Positions 39,539 through 49,855 of a stretch of DNA of 64,000 bases are shown piece by piece. How positions within the stretch are numbered: the first letter of the stretch is position 1; each line of letters begins with the position of its first letter. Location of the stretch: contig OX465103.1 of assembly GCA_949987565.1 (NCBI GenBank), positions 6,460,989 through 6,524,988 of the forward strand, written 5' to 3'. Source of the DNA: Luidia sarsii. Its lineage: Eukaryota > Echinodermata > Asteroidea > Paxillosida > Luidiidae. The translations under genes and the position numbers were made by a program. The notes beneath the pieces were generated by a model. That model had not been told where the DNA came from, did not search any database, and was given only the letters and a program-made list of their open reading frames with translations.

Positions 39539-41743
39539 GGTCCATCCGGCGACCTCTGGTGGAGCCCGAGGCCGACCTGGCCTCGCAGCTTCGCATCCAG
39601 ACCGTCTTTGATGCCGGTGCTGCTGTGGCTGCTGCAGCCAGCCCCTCGTCGCTGTCCAGCGACGTCAGCACCGACACGGCCTCGGAGGTTGGCAGCGCCT
39701 TCAACTCGCCGCTGGGCAGCCGGGACATCTCGCCCACCAGCAGCCCCGACCCCCGCAGCCCGGCCTGGCGGGGCGCCGGCGCCGTGCTTGGGGCCAGGGA
39801 GCGACTGGAGGCCTCGCTGCTGACCCCCGGCGGCCTGGGCCAGGGCCGGGGCGATGCCTGGCTGCCCCTGGGGCGACTGGCACTGCCGGGCCAGGCAGCG
39901 CTACGGCGGCTGATGCTGCCTGACCTGGGCACCCATCGGGCCGGGACCATGGACCAGGGCCCGGGGGCTCAAGCCAGCCCTTGCACTCTCCTCTCCCAGC
40001 ACGGCAAGCCGCCGTTTGCACAGAGGGTGAGTCCAGAATCAACCAAGCCACCGTTCTAGTCACTTCAGACTTTGAACCAATGACCAATGGGTGATAAACC
40101 GCATCCAGTCATTAAGACTCCATGAACTAAACTAGACTCATTGGACCTATTCTCCATGAACCAATCTACTCCAATGGATGACTGCATCAGTGCGCCTGAT
40201 CTAGTCATTCAGGCAATGGTCTAGCACACTTCATGACTTAACTAGTCCAATGACTACAGTATCAGTGGGCCAAAACAGTCATTGCTCGAGTGGATTCCAC
40301 GGCAAAACCAGACCAGTGGGCAATGAACAAAGTGGCCCTAGTCTTGACTCCATGCTGTCACCAGACAAAATAGACCGCTGTATCTGGTCAAGAGTCCACA
40401 ATCAAGCACTCGACAAAACCAGTACAAGTTGACCTGACTAGAGTTACTCAGGCATGAACTTCAGTGCGCTGGCCATCAGCCATCCGCTAGTCAAGTGTAG
40501 ATTTACCGGTCCAGACTAGCTGGGCTCTATTGACAGTCGACATTTCCCAGTCAGTCTGAAGTCTGCTTTTCCATTTGTTGTGCCAGGATCTGCTGGAGCT
40601 GCTGAAGAGTGTGGAGGGTGAGATTGACGGCTACGAGCAGAAACTTCTGGACGAAAAGGAGAAGCGCAACAAGTACAAGGTGAGCGACTCTGGTCGGCCA
40701 GAGGACAGGGGTCAATGGCCCATGGGATTGGTGTTACGGCAGGGTGTGGCAATTGTATTGGGGGAGAGGGGGAATCAGACTTGAGAGTCATTCTTGAGAC
40801 TTCTTGATCCATGGCATGTCTCATGTTCCTCCTCCTCCTTCACCTCGTCCTCCACTTCCTCCTCCTCCTCCACTTCCTCCTCCTACACCTCCTCCACCTC
40901 TTCAACTTCATCCTTCACCTCCTCCTCATCTACTTCCTGCTCCTTCACCTCCTCCACCACTTCAACTTCATCCTTCACCTCCTCATCTACTTCCTACTCC
41001 TTCACCTGCTCCACCTCTTCAACTTCAGCCTTCACCTCCTTCTCATCTACTTCCTGCTCCTTCACCTCCTCCATCTCCTCCACCTCTCAAACTTTATCCT
41101 TCACCTCCTCCTCATCTACTTCCTGCTCCTTCACCTCCTCCACCACTTCAACTTCATCCTTCACCTCCTTCTCATCTACTTCCTGCTCCTTCACCTCCTC
41201 CATCTCCTCCACCTCTCAAACTTTATCCTTCACCTCCTCCTCATCTACTTCCTGCTCCTTCACCTCCTCCACCTCTTCAACTTCATCCTTCACCTCCTTC
41301 TCATCTACTTCCTGCTCCTTCACCTCCTCCCCCTTCCCCTCCTGCACTCTGATAGATGGAACACAATTTGAAGGTCTGTGTCTCGATCCTGCGTGGCCTT
41401 GAGCATTGCATTCATTGATGAACACCATCTCGTCCTTTCCCTCCTCCTCCCCTCCTCCTCCTCCTCCTTGATGTCCTCTGCCGCCTCCCCTTCCCCCCTC
41501 TCCCGACAGATTGACGACTGCCGCCGCTCCCACAACTACGACCCCTTCATCTGCACCTTCCTGTCCATGCTGGCGGAGCAGGGCAAGCTGGCCAGCCTGG
41601 TGGAGAAGCACGCCCTCATCAAGCGGCGCCAGGGGGTCAGCCTGGGCCGCCTGACCAAGGCCACCAGCCGCAAGCGTGACCGGCGGCGGCGCAAGTCCCG
41701 ACCCAGGTCCTCCGTGCCGGCCAAGAAGAGGAAGATACGCTGA
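30188..41743 (+). CDS. BAP1: BAP1 / Calypso nuclear deubiquitinase (UCH family)
   Basis: Eleven exons: 30188-30224, 31369-31398, 33141-33328, 33882-34001, 34352-34556, 35460-35532, 36086-36206, 37751-38145, 39213-40026, 40587-40679 and 41510-41743. All junctions are GT-AG and in phase, giving 769 residues (human 729). BAP1 removes monoubiquitin from histone H2A together with ASXL proteins. The UCH domain (about 1-240) starts [12 protein letters not shown]. Catalytic Q85, C91, H169 and D184 fall at the same residue numbers as in human. NHNY at 397-400 is the HCF-1-binding motif, and [15 protein letters not shown] (542-556) is nearly identical to human. Exons 10-11 (662-769) are the C-terminal ULD that binds ASXL, followed by basic nuclear-localisation clusters ending KKRKIR. 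Lineage-specific parts are a lysine/histidine-rich run at the end of exon 8, alanine/threonine-rich sequence before it, and ten glutamines at 489-498. No break was found. The middle exons are low-complexity but hold phase. Confidence 0.95.
30485..30622 (-). repeat. Family 1 Penelope-type repeat in BAP1 intron 1
   Basis: The minus-strand copy reads from CTTTCAGAAAGGTCC through GATCGAAACGTCAGGCCC to TTTTGTATA. It lies about 260 bp after BAP1 exon 1. Confidence 0.6.
31115..31245 (+). repeat. Short tandem repeat before BAP1 exon 2
   Basis: Units of CAACTTGTACGCAAATTGGT and CAACTCGTAC alternate. About 120 bp before exon 2. Confidence 0.7.
31560..31725. repeat. Cluster of short inverted GTCGACTTGTCGG motifs in BAP1 intron 2
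   Basis: AAATGTCGACTAACCGACATTT and several ACTTGTCGG / CCGACAAGT pairs can form nested hairpins. No protein is evident. Confidence 0.6.
32546..32824 (+). repeat. (CCCT)n tetranucleotide array in BAP1 intron 2
   Basis: About 280 bp of CCCT with only rare T substitutions. The serine/leucine/proline and glycine/arginine/glutamate open frames across it are artefacts of the repeat. Confidence 0.95.
32876..32995 (+). repeat. Family 2 dispersed repeat with CTGAAGA / CGAAACGTC stem-loop
   Basis: It contains CTGAAGACAGAG, CTGTTCGAAACGTC, then the short inverted GGTTCTTTTCAGAACC and ACATGGTGTCACCGCAGAC. Related copies occur at 19150-19262 (minus), 47360-47480 (minus, doubled) and 53062-53130 (plus). 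Remnants of the outer part (GGTGTCAC, GTGGCTCTGAAAAGAGCC) are at 27185, 33525, 34110, 37325 and 57080. The copy lies in BAP1 intron 2. Confidence 0.6.
33666..33830 (+). repeat. tRNA-related SINE (family 2) in BAP1 intron 3
   Basis: Head CTCAGTGGTAAGTGGTTAAG, B box GGGTTCAAATCCCGCCCGAG, then the shared body AGGCAATCGGGCAAAGCAC. It ends about 50 bp before BAP1 exon 4. A head-only relative lies at about 26735-26805. Confidence 0.65.
36229..36772 (+). repeat. 19 bp minisatellite in BAP1 intron 7, about 28 copies
   Basis: The unit is GGTGCTCCCAGGGCCCACT with common ACC/ACT/TCT variants. The array begins 22 nt after the donor of exon 7. Because 19 is not a multiple of 3 and the unit has no stop, all frames are largely open on both strands with a 19-residue period. 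These open frames are an artefact and not genes. Confidence 0.9.
36878..37250. mobile_element. MITE with TAAAGCCCCTACACAAC termini, in BAP1 intron 7
   Basis: The element opens TTAAAGCCCCTACACAACAT and closes with ATGTTGTGTAGGGGCTTTA, near-perfect terminal inverted repeats of about 20 bp over 373 bp. A second, right-truncated copy is at 45298-45631. No coding capacity. Confidence 0.8.
37423..37675 (-). mobile_element. TGTGACCC-family MITE, short form, in BAP1 intron 7
   Basis: This 253 bp copy starts TGTGACCCGGCACAGC and ends TTGTGCCAGGTCACA with TA on both flanks. Its internal order matches the 18518 copy without the long-form middle. It lies 75 bp upstream of BAP1 exon 8. Confidence 0.75.
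38700..38965. repeat. GCGGGCTAGTAAAA repeat in BAP1 intron 8
   Basis: GGGCTAGTAAAA, CTAGCCCG and related words recur six or more times in both orientations over 260 bp. This is a dispersed repeat and not an exon. Confidence 0.55.
40060..40510 (+). repeat. Degenerate relatives of the downstream minisatellite, in BAP1 intron 9
   Basis: The phrases CTCCATGAACTAAACTAGAC, CTCCATGAACCAATCTA and CTAGTCATTCAGGCAATGGT repeat irregularly and match the 76-77 bp unit at 42-43 kb. The divergence is much higher than within that array. Confidence 0.7.
40818..41342 (+). repeat. Pyrimidine-rich tandem array in BAP1 intron 10
   Basis: The blocks CTTCACCTCCTCCTCATC and ACTTCCTGCTCC repeat with a higher-order period of about 120 bp between near-identical stretches (40976 onward and 41100-41340). 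It occupies most of the intron before the last exon. Confidence 0.85.
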
Positions 41744-42049
41744 GGAAGAAGACATTCAATGATGGAAAAAAAAAAAACCAGTGACTTGACATCCCTTAGC
41801 AGGATGAAAAAGGAAAACGAGGATTTCTTGTAGATATTCCCTGCCTTTATTATTGTACATATTAAGCAATTTTTTTAATTTTTTTTTTTTTGGGGGGGGG
41901 CTTTGGATGGATGGATGGCAAGGCGTAGAAGGAGAAGAGGTGATGGCCATGAGGGTGCGTTCAATAAGCTTCCCGTGATCAACCCAGGTTGCCCTTAAGT
42001 GACCTTGTGTTCACGCTGGGTAAGACCAAATGGGCGATTGGACCCAACC

Positions 42050-43385
42050 CAGTCAGTCGGGCATTGGTCTAGAGGACTGATGGGTTACATGACCAGTGGA
42101 CCCAGTACAGTCATTCAGGTATTGGTCTGGCAGACTCCATGAACCAAACTTAGACCAATGGGCACTGGACCAGTGGACCCAGTCTAGTCATTCAGGCATT
42201 GGTCTGGCAGACTCCATGAACCAAACTTAGACCAATGGGCACTGGACCAGTGGACCCAGTCCAGTCATTTAGGCATTGGTCTGGCAGACTCCATGAACCA
42301 AACTACACCAATGGGCACTGGACCAGTGGACCCAGTCCAGTCATTTAGACATTGGTCTGGCAGACTCCATGAACCAAACTTAGACCAATGGGCACTGGAC
42401 CAGTGGACCCAGTCCAGTCATTTAGGCATTGGTCTGGCAGACTCCATGAACCAAACTACACCAATGGGCACTGGACCAGTGGACCCAGTCCAGTCATTTA
42501 GACATTGGTCTGGCAGACTCCATGAACCAAACTACACCAATGGGCACTGGACCAGTGGACCCAGTCCAGTCATTTAGACATTGGTCTGGCAGACTCCATG
42601 AACCAAACTATACCAATGGGCACTGGACCAGTGGACCCAGTCCAGTCATTTAGACATTGGTCTGGCAGACTCCATGAACCAAACTTAGACCAATGGGCAC
42701 TGGACCAGTGAACCCAGTCCAGTCATTCAGGCCTTGGTCTGGCAGACTCCATGAACCAAACTAGACCAATGGGCACTGGACCAGTGGACCCAGTCTAGTC
42801 ATTCAGGCATTGGTCTGGCAGACTCCATGAACCAAACTATACCAATGGGCACTGGACCAGTGGACCCAGTTTAGACATTTAGGCATTGGTCTGGCAGACT
42901 CCATGAACCAAACTATACCAATGGGCACTGGACCAGTGGACCCAGTCCAGTCATTTAGGCATTGGTCTGGCAGACTCCATGAACCAAACTATACCAATGG
43001 GCACTGGACCAGTGGACCCAGTTCAGTCATTCAGGCATTGGTCTGGCAGACTCCATGAACCAAACTATACCAATGACCAGTGAACCCAGTCCAGTCATTC
43101 AGGTATTGGTCTGGCAGACTCCATGAACCAAACTAGACCAATGGGCACTGGACCAGTGGACCCAGTCCAGTCATTTAGGCATTGGTCTGGCAGACTCCAT
43201 GAACCAAACTAGACCAATGACCAGTGGACCCAGTCCAGTCATTTAGGCATTGGTCTGGCAGACTCCATGAACCAAACTAGACCAATGGGCACTGGACCAG
43301 TGGACCCAGTCCAGTCATTTAGGCATTGGTCTGGCAGACTCCATGAACCAAACTATACCAATGGGCACTGAACCATTTTTGGCAT
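42050..43385 (+). repeat. Minisatellite, 76-77 bp unit, about 17-18 copies, downstream of BAP1
   Basis: The recurrent blocks are GACTCCATGAACCAAACT, ACCAATGGGCACTGGACCAG and TGGACCCAGTCCAGTCATTT. Copies differ at a few positions and some lack the GGGCACTGG block. The array starts about 300 bp after the BAP1 stop. Degenerate relatives fill BAP1 intron 9. Confidence 0.9.
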
Positions 43386-44228
43386 TGGTCTGGCAGACCC
43401 ATGTACTAGGCCAATGACTACTGTATGCAGTCCACAATGTTACATAAACAGTCACCATAACAGCCACGCAAACTACAACCTAGTAACTATGACAATGGAA
43501 GAATACTGCCATTCAGACCAATCCTTATTCCATAGTTGAAGAAAAAAACACCCAAATTTACAGAAATCACTGAAAATTCTTTCCAACCCCCAAATTAATG
43601 TTTAAAAACACCGTACTTAGAGGTGCAAAAGTGGGCCAGTGTTTCTTTTCAGCTTCAAAAGCTTTTCGGATTCGAAATGGTTTTTGAATGTGAATGCCCA
43701 AATTTGTCTCCGCGTCTTAAAAATCTTGAAAATGTGATCTTAAGAAATAGTCCCAGAGGACTAACTCCAAACGAAAACAATAGCCCCCATTTACTCTTTA
43801 GGATTCGTATAATTTAAGTTCATTCTTGTCAGCTAACAGGGATGGGCAGTTTTGTATCAGTCTGAGTTTTGTTCCGATCAAAAGGCACTATTAAAAACCC
43901 CATTTTTATTTGACCTGTCTGTGCATTTGCTTGTTCCTCAGTGACAGTTCGTGGTGTGACATAGCCTTGACCAAGTCATTGGTCGCCGATTTAGAAATCA
44001 AAATCAGGCCTTGCTTTTTCGCATAATTATGTATGGTATGCAAAGTTGACTTTTAATTCCCAAACCTTTTCTGGATGTGCAAAGTTAATATTTAGAGTTG
44101 TAGAGATATTTCTGGTATGAATAGATATACATTGTACATGTTTTTTTCTTCTAGAGAGATGTGTCAAACAAATAAAGGAAAAACAGATTGGGAACAAATT
44201 GACAAAAATGGCAAAGAAAACTAATTGA

Positions 44229-44287
44229 CACGGGACTTCTGGTTTTGCGCACCAGTGCTCTTCCCATCTGAGCTATCCGGCACTTAG
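44229..44287 (-). repeat. Partial tRNA-derived SINE head, minus strand
   Basis: The minus strand reads GTGCCGGATAGCTCAGATGG, then GAAGAGCACTGG. It matches the A-box half of the 62288 copy. It lies beside a truncated MITE. Confidence 0.55.
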
Positions 44288-44317
44288 ATGGTGGCCTTCC
44301 CTAATTGTCAACTAGTC

Positions 44318-44628
44318 ATACATAGATTTTTTGTTAATTACCCCCAGAAAAAAAACACCCCCAAAATGTGTAGCCGTCCAAGCCCAATTTCTGCAAGGAT
44401 TTTGGGATGGACCCCTCCACTTCCACAGCCAAATAGGGCCACATTTAAAGCCAGATACGGTCCAAATTACATACCAAATTGAAGGGTGAACCCTCAGGTT
44501 GTCTTAAGCTTCACTTGTCCTACAATATATCAGTTAATTAGCCTCCAAAGATCCCTTATTAAAAAAAAGTTGTGGGTACACAATCAGCTCGGCGGAGCCA
44601 TCTTGGATGGATTTTGTGTGCTGCACCC
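44318..44628 (+). mobile_element. 5'-truncated GGGTGCAG-family MITE
   Basis: Only the right two thirds of the element is present, ending CTGCACCC at 44628. A further short piece of the same family, from its left half (the CCTTCATCTCTC region), follows at about 44736-44812, out of order. The locus is therefore rearranged or composite. Confidence 0.65.
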
Positions 44629-45297
44629 CGAGACGTGTGCACACACTCCCTTGTACTCTACTCTAAAAAGAGAAGAACAAAATCCTTTTCGAGGCGAACA
44701 ATTCCACACCAAAAATCGCAGTGTTTTTTTATGGCCATACGGAGCATTGTAGTTCGGACCTTCATCTCTCATAATTATTCTTTCCAATTATTTTGTGTGT
44801 CCTTCACAGTGCAAACATATTGAACATAACAAATCGGCAAGATTCTTCACTTCTTTTTGTTAGTGAAGTCAGAAATTGTCATCTTTTTTACATTTAAAAA
44901 ATCCTAATAAAAATGAGGGCGCTATTGGAAGGTCATGTCAGGAACCCACTCTTAAAATAAATAAGAAAAACATTATGTTTCAAAATGCAGATTAATTCCT
45001 GTGGATTAGCTTTAATGAAAAACTCCTTCACTAAAATGATTATGAAGCATACCTTTTGGCGGTAGATCAACAGGTTTAGGGATAAAACAGAAATTTTCAG
45101 AAACGTTTGTACACAACCAATTGGATTTCTGTTGCATGATCCTGGGATGACATCACAAAATTAATTTGCTCATGAATATTGAAATTCTCATTAGCATAAA
45201 CAACTGCATACATTGAACTTGCAAATACACCCCCATAACGAGCGTTAAAACAGTTTGATTATTAGAAAAATTGCAAAACAGCTCTGTAGCACGGATT

Positions 45298-45630
45298 TAA
45301 AGCCCCTACACAACACTGGTCTAGGTCAAAGAATAGCATCCATACGTTGCCTGATCCAACATAATGCATGAAATAGCACACCTGTGACAATTTCAGCTCA
45401 ATCCGCCAACCGAGTCTCGAGAAAATCGTGAAAACCGCTTCATTTGTTTCGCAAAAATTCAGCATTCAACGCCGTACTGTTCCGAACAGTAGTTTAGATC
45501 TCGGTGAGACGTAAACGATTTCTTTTACTCTTTTCTCTTAAATGCAACATTTTAGGCAGAAATATTTCAGTGCGAGGTTTCTACTATAACCATCTTCTAA
45601 CTTTACAAGTTTCATGTAAATCTGTGAACA

Positions 45631-45631
<1 letters not shown>
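45298..45631 (+). mobile_element. Right-truncated TAAAGCCCC-family MITE
   Basis: It matches the 36878 element closely from its left terminus through GTTTCATGTAAATCTGTG. It then ends where a CT-dinucleotide array begins. The array lies just upstream of the channel pore exon. Confidence 0.7.
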
Positions 45632-45632
<1 letters not shown>

Positions 45633-45668
<36 letters not shown>

Positions 45669-45774
45669 CCCTCTCTCTCTCTCTCTCTCAACCCCTCTCT
45701 CTCTATCTCTCTCTCTCTCAACCCCTCTCTCTCTCTCTCTCTCTCTCAACCCCTCTCTCTCTCTCTCTCTCAAC

Positions 45775-45853
<79 letters not shown>

Positions 45854-45880
45854 CCCCTCTCTCTCAACCCCCTCTCGTGC
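45633..45880 (+). repeat. (CT)n array interspersed with CAACCCC
   Basis: It ends about 10 bp before the acceptor of the channel pore exon and would act as, or extend, its polypyrimidine tract. Confidence 0.9.
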
Positions 45881-46111
45881 TATGGTTAGGACGTGATCTG
45901 GATGCAAGTGGTAACCATGACGACGCTTGGCTTCGGCGATGTGGTGCCAGACTCGATCGTGGCCCGGGCCTTCGTGGGCATGTCCTCAGTCTTCGGCATC
46001 TTCCTCATGGCCCTCCTCATCAGCGTCACCCACGAGACGCTGCAGATGTCCCAACAGGAGAAGCGGATCTTGGCCTACGTCGAGCGCCAAGGTCGGTCTG
46101 TCAGTCGAAGA

Positions 46112-46700
46112 AAGAGAGAGAGAGACAGAGAGACAGAGAGACAGAGAGACAGAGAGACAGAGAGACAGAGAGACAGAGAGAGACATAGAGAGAGAGACAG
46201 AGAGACAGAGAGACTGAGAGACAGAGACAGACAGGCAGACAGAGAGAGATACGGAGAAAGAGAGAGAGAGAGACAGAGAACGAGACAGACAGACAGACAG
46301 GGAGGGATAGAGAGAAAGACTGGGAGAGAGACAGAGATAGTGGACAGGGAGGCCGAGACAGAGGGGAGAGAAAGAGGACGGGGAGAGAGAGACAGAGAAC
46401 GAAAGAGGCAGGGAGGGAGAGAGACTACGAGAGAGGGAGATAGAGGCAGACAGACAGACAGACAGACAGACGGACAGACAGACAGAGACATACAGAGACA
46501 GAAAGAGGGGAGAGGTGTAGAGAGAGATGGGGAGAGAGAGGTGGAGAGAGAGAGGTGGTCAGAGAGGGTGGGGATAGAGAGGTGGGGAGAGAGATGTGGT
46601 GGAGAGAATGGTGATAGACAGAGAGGGGAGAGAGAAGTGGGGAGAGAGAAGTGGGGAGAGAGACAAGCAGGGAGAGAGTGAATTAGTGAGAAAGGAAAGA
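46112..46700 (+). repeat. GA/GACA-rich array in a channel intron
   Basis: AGAGACAG repeats grade into GAGA and GTGGGGAGAGA variants. It begins about 20 bp after the donor of the pore exon. Confidence 0.9.
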
Positions 46701-47278
46701 GGTGGGAAACAGGGAGAAAGAGAGTGAGGGCTCAGGCTTCATCCCCGTCACACAAGAACCTGAAAGAAACAGGTTCTGGTTTGTGGCTTAATTTAGGGAT
46801 TTGTCACCAGTCCAAGATCCCATAGTCAAAGCCTTGTCTTTGAATACCTATTGCATTATATCGTGTTTAAGGCTGTAAGTCCAAACTCGAGTCCATAAGC
46901 CTTCGTTTCCTAAAGGGCATTACAAATGTCTCTCATGAAAGTGAGCCGAGCCAAATTTCTTCTTCTTTGTTTTGGGCGGTGAATCTCCTTTTGGACAGAC
47001 TTTGCCGACCGCACGAAGCACCATGCCGCACGCTGCATCCAGGCCACGTGGCGCCTGTACTGCTTCAAGCACAGCGGGCAGGCGAGCGGGCCTGACGGCG
47101 GACGGCAGACTCTGGAGGGCGCTCCGATCCCTGGCTCCCGCCATGGCCGACCGCGGCGCTGACGGTGTGCGGGCCCGCACGAAGAAACGGCTCATCAAGC
47201 GCCTCTACCTGGTGCTCAGCCGCTGGAGGGAGATTCGCAAGAGCAAGACTCAAGGTGCGGTTTCGTCGACCGACAACT

Positions 47279-47362
47279 AGCCACTAACGACTAACGACTA
47301 ACGACTAATGACTAACGACTGACGACCGACGACTAGTGACTGACGATTGACGACTGACGACG
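47279..47362 (+). repeat. 7 bp (ACTAACG)n array
   Basis: About eleven units with drift to ACTGACG. It starts at once after an in-frame TAG 25 nt beyond the donor of channel exon 2. Confidence 0.8.
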
Positions 47363-47480
47363 TTTCGGGCAGTGTGTACTCTGCCCGTCGTAAGGAGCCG
47401 GTAACTCAAACGTTTCGGGTAGTGGGTACGCTGCCCGTCGTAACTTAAACTTTAGATGTGTTACATGGTGTCACCACAAA
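47360..47480 (-). repeat. Family 2 stem-loop repeat, two copies in tandem
   Basis: Two CGTTTCGGGCAGTG...CTGCCCGTCGTAA modules lie 40 bp apart at 47364 and 47410. They are followed by ACATGGTGTCACCACAAACC. Both are in the intron after channel exon 2. Confidence 0.6.
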
Positions 47481-48321
47481 CCTTCTATTTGGTACTTCCA
47501 CCAAGCCAATTAACTTACATAATTATAATCTAAGCCTGCATCAAGTTCAGTTTGCAATGTGCCTCGCGAAACCATCATGGCGCTCATTAGAAATCGTACC
47601 AAACGTTGAAATGGCTTCTGCACTCTGCTAAAGAGATTGGGACGGCACCGTCGGCTTACCTCTGAAGCCATTGAACCGCATCGGCACCAGATCGCCAGTT
47701 AAGCCGAACCCGTTCACGCCATCCCTGGTCCCAATTTCATAGAGCCGCTTAAGCGTGCAAATCTGCTAAGCAGGAAAAGTCTTCCTTGTGTAAGCAGGAT
47801 TACAAACTGCCCTGCGGTTTGATGTTCATTGCTTCTGACTTGTATTTCACTCTTCTTTATTGAACATGAAACAATAATGAAGTTTGGGTTGGCAAGGGGA
47901 TTCTGTGGCTCATGACTTTTTGTGCTTAAGCCTGTTTTGGCAGTTAAGCGGCGCTATGAAATTGGCCCCTGGTGTCGTTCGCTCATCACATTACGCGCAG
48001 CTGCTTCGCGCCTCGTATGTCAGGAATATTCAGTTGTCCGCGCAGTTAACGAGCAAAGCATTTCATGAGTTTTCATTGTGCTGTGTTTTATTCCTGTTTC
48101 GTTTTTTTCCCCCTCGTCGGCCCACGCATGCAGACGACGCCTGGTCCAAGGACTTCGTGTGGCCGACAACACGGCCATCGTGCTGACGGACGTGGCCCGG
48201 CGTCTGGAGAGCATGGACGCCATCTTGAAGAGGGGTTTGGGCATCATCGAGGAGGGCGAGGGCGAAGGGGAAGGAGGAGATCCCGTCGTGGTAAGGACCC
48301 AAACAAAAGGAAAATTTCTAC

Positions 48322-48420
48322 CCCGCCAGGACTCGAACCTGGAATCTCCAGAGGTCGCGGTGCCAGTAGCCATAGTATCGACGAACGATCGAAGCGAGGT
48401 TTTCCTACCGCTGTGCGATG
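48322..48420 (-). repeat. tRNA-like sequence, minus strand, in a channel intron
   Basis: The minus strand has B-box-like GGTTCGAGTCCTGGCGGGG and upstream GCACAGCGGTAGG. The interval between the boxes is longer than in a tRNA. It lies directly after channel exon 3. Most likely a SINE. Confidence 0.45.
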
Positions 48421-48908
48421 GATCACTAAAATAAAAGATGAGAAAAGAATTACAAATAAATAACATGACAGCACACGTAAGGGAAATGGACAAAAAAAAT
48501 GTTGAATTTTCCAAACATTTCCAAGAATAAACTGACCCAAGACTGTGCACTGACGGGGAGCGTATCCACTGCGATCCACACGTCGTGCGGATGAACGGAA
48601 GGACATTTTCTGCCCCCAAAACACGGGAAAACACCTCATGACTAACCTAAAATGATTAAAATGAGTTTCAACGTACATGAAATCGTCAAAACCACGTCGA
48701 GAGAGCTGGGCTGAGCGGAGCAAAGGCGAATTTGAAGAGCGTATACGCGATGACCGAAATGAAGCCAAGTTCTTCTATTCAAAACCACCGCGTTGTACGT
48801 ACGCTCGTGTACGGTATGCGGGTGACGGGTTGCTAAAAATAAAAGTTTTTCCGAGCAGTTCGTGACCTCATGTCACGTGACGCGGCCTCTCAGACCAATC
48901 ACGCACAG

Positions 48909-49002
48909 TCTACGCTCACTTTCCTAACACTTTCCTAACACTTTCCTAACACTTTCCTAACACTTTCCTAATACTGTCCTAATACTTTCCTAACATTCCT
49001 AA
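48909..49002 (+). repeat. 12 bp repeat (CACTTTCCTAA), about seven units
   Basis: The first units are near-perfect; later ones drift to TAATACT. Confidence 0.8.
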
Positions 49003-49379
49003 GGCTTCAAAGGGGCCGCCGTTAGGAATGTTGATACCGGCAGGAACCGGGAAAAAGGGGCCACTGGGCCAATGTGTGTCATGGGAAAGACAATACCAGT
49101 ACATAGGAACACAACTTGACGTAAATTCTGTAAATAAACCTTCGTTCAATGCAAAAAGTAAATTCGACCCCGCCATGGTTTAAGCTTGCAATCATCCATT
49201 GGGCCAAGGGGCCGATAATGTGCTATGGGAAAGACGTTCATTCAGTACCGATTTATGTAACGATCCCAACACGTCATTTCGCCATCTTCTTCCAGCAGAA
49301 GTCATTCCCTGGAGCGATGGGTCCTCGCCTGCCTCAGACCGGACCCGATGCCGGGGCGGTGCCCCCGCTCCACGGGGAG

Positions 49380-49855
49380 GGGTGCAGAACACTAAATAGA
49401 GCTCCCATTGAACGCTGTACAAAAACACTCACTTTCAAAGCCAATTATCCCATGCCCAAAAGTCTCTCAGTTCTTGTATCTATACTTAAAATTGTAGTTT
49501 GGACCTTCATCTCTCAGATTCTTTTCAATTTTAGTGCTCTTAGCCGATGAGATTTTTTGCTAATTACCCTCAGAAAAAAAAACACCCCCAAAATGTGAAG
49601 CCGTCCAAGCCGAATTTCTGCAAGGATTTTGGGATGGACCCCTTCACTTCCACAGCCAAATAGGGCCACATTTAAAGCCAGATATAATCCAAATTACATA
49701 CCAAATTGAAGAGTGAACCCCCAGGTTGTCTTAAGCTTCACTTGTTCTACAATGTATCAGTTAATTAGCCTCCAAAGACCCCTTATTAAAAAAAAGTTGT
49801 GGGTACACAATCAGCTCGGCGGAGCCATCTTGGATGGATTTTGTGTGCTGCACCC
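49380..49855 (+). mobile_element. 476 bp MITE (GGGTGCAG family) inserted in the channel's last coding exon
   Basis: The element begins GGGTGCAGAACACT and ends with TGTGTGCTGCACCC, forming imperfect terminal inverted repeats of about 13 bp. GGAG flanks it on both sides (49376-49379 and 49856-49859), a likely 4 bp target duplication. Removing the element plus one GGAG joins codons GGG GAG to GAC TCG in the channel frame. It carries no coding capacity. Other copies lie at 11256-11723, 44318-44628, 56782-57291 (minus) and 8066-8155 (minus, partial). Confidence 0.8.

Noticed and set aside
40794..41402. Three overlapping open frames rich in S/T, P and L
   Set aside because: They lie in the pyrimidine-rich array of BAP1 intron 10; the exons on each side join in phase without it.
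42050..43385. CRISPR-like repeat array
   Set aside because: Units are contiguous tandem copies without unique spacers, in an animal genome.
45893..46681. 262-codon open frame from the channel pore exon into GA repeats
   Set aside because: Only the first part (to 46091) is exon; the rest is intronic GA/GACA repeat read in frame.
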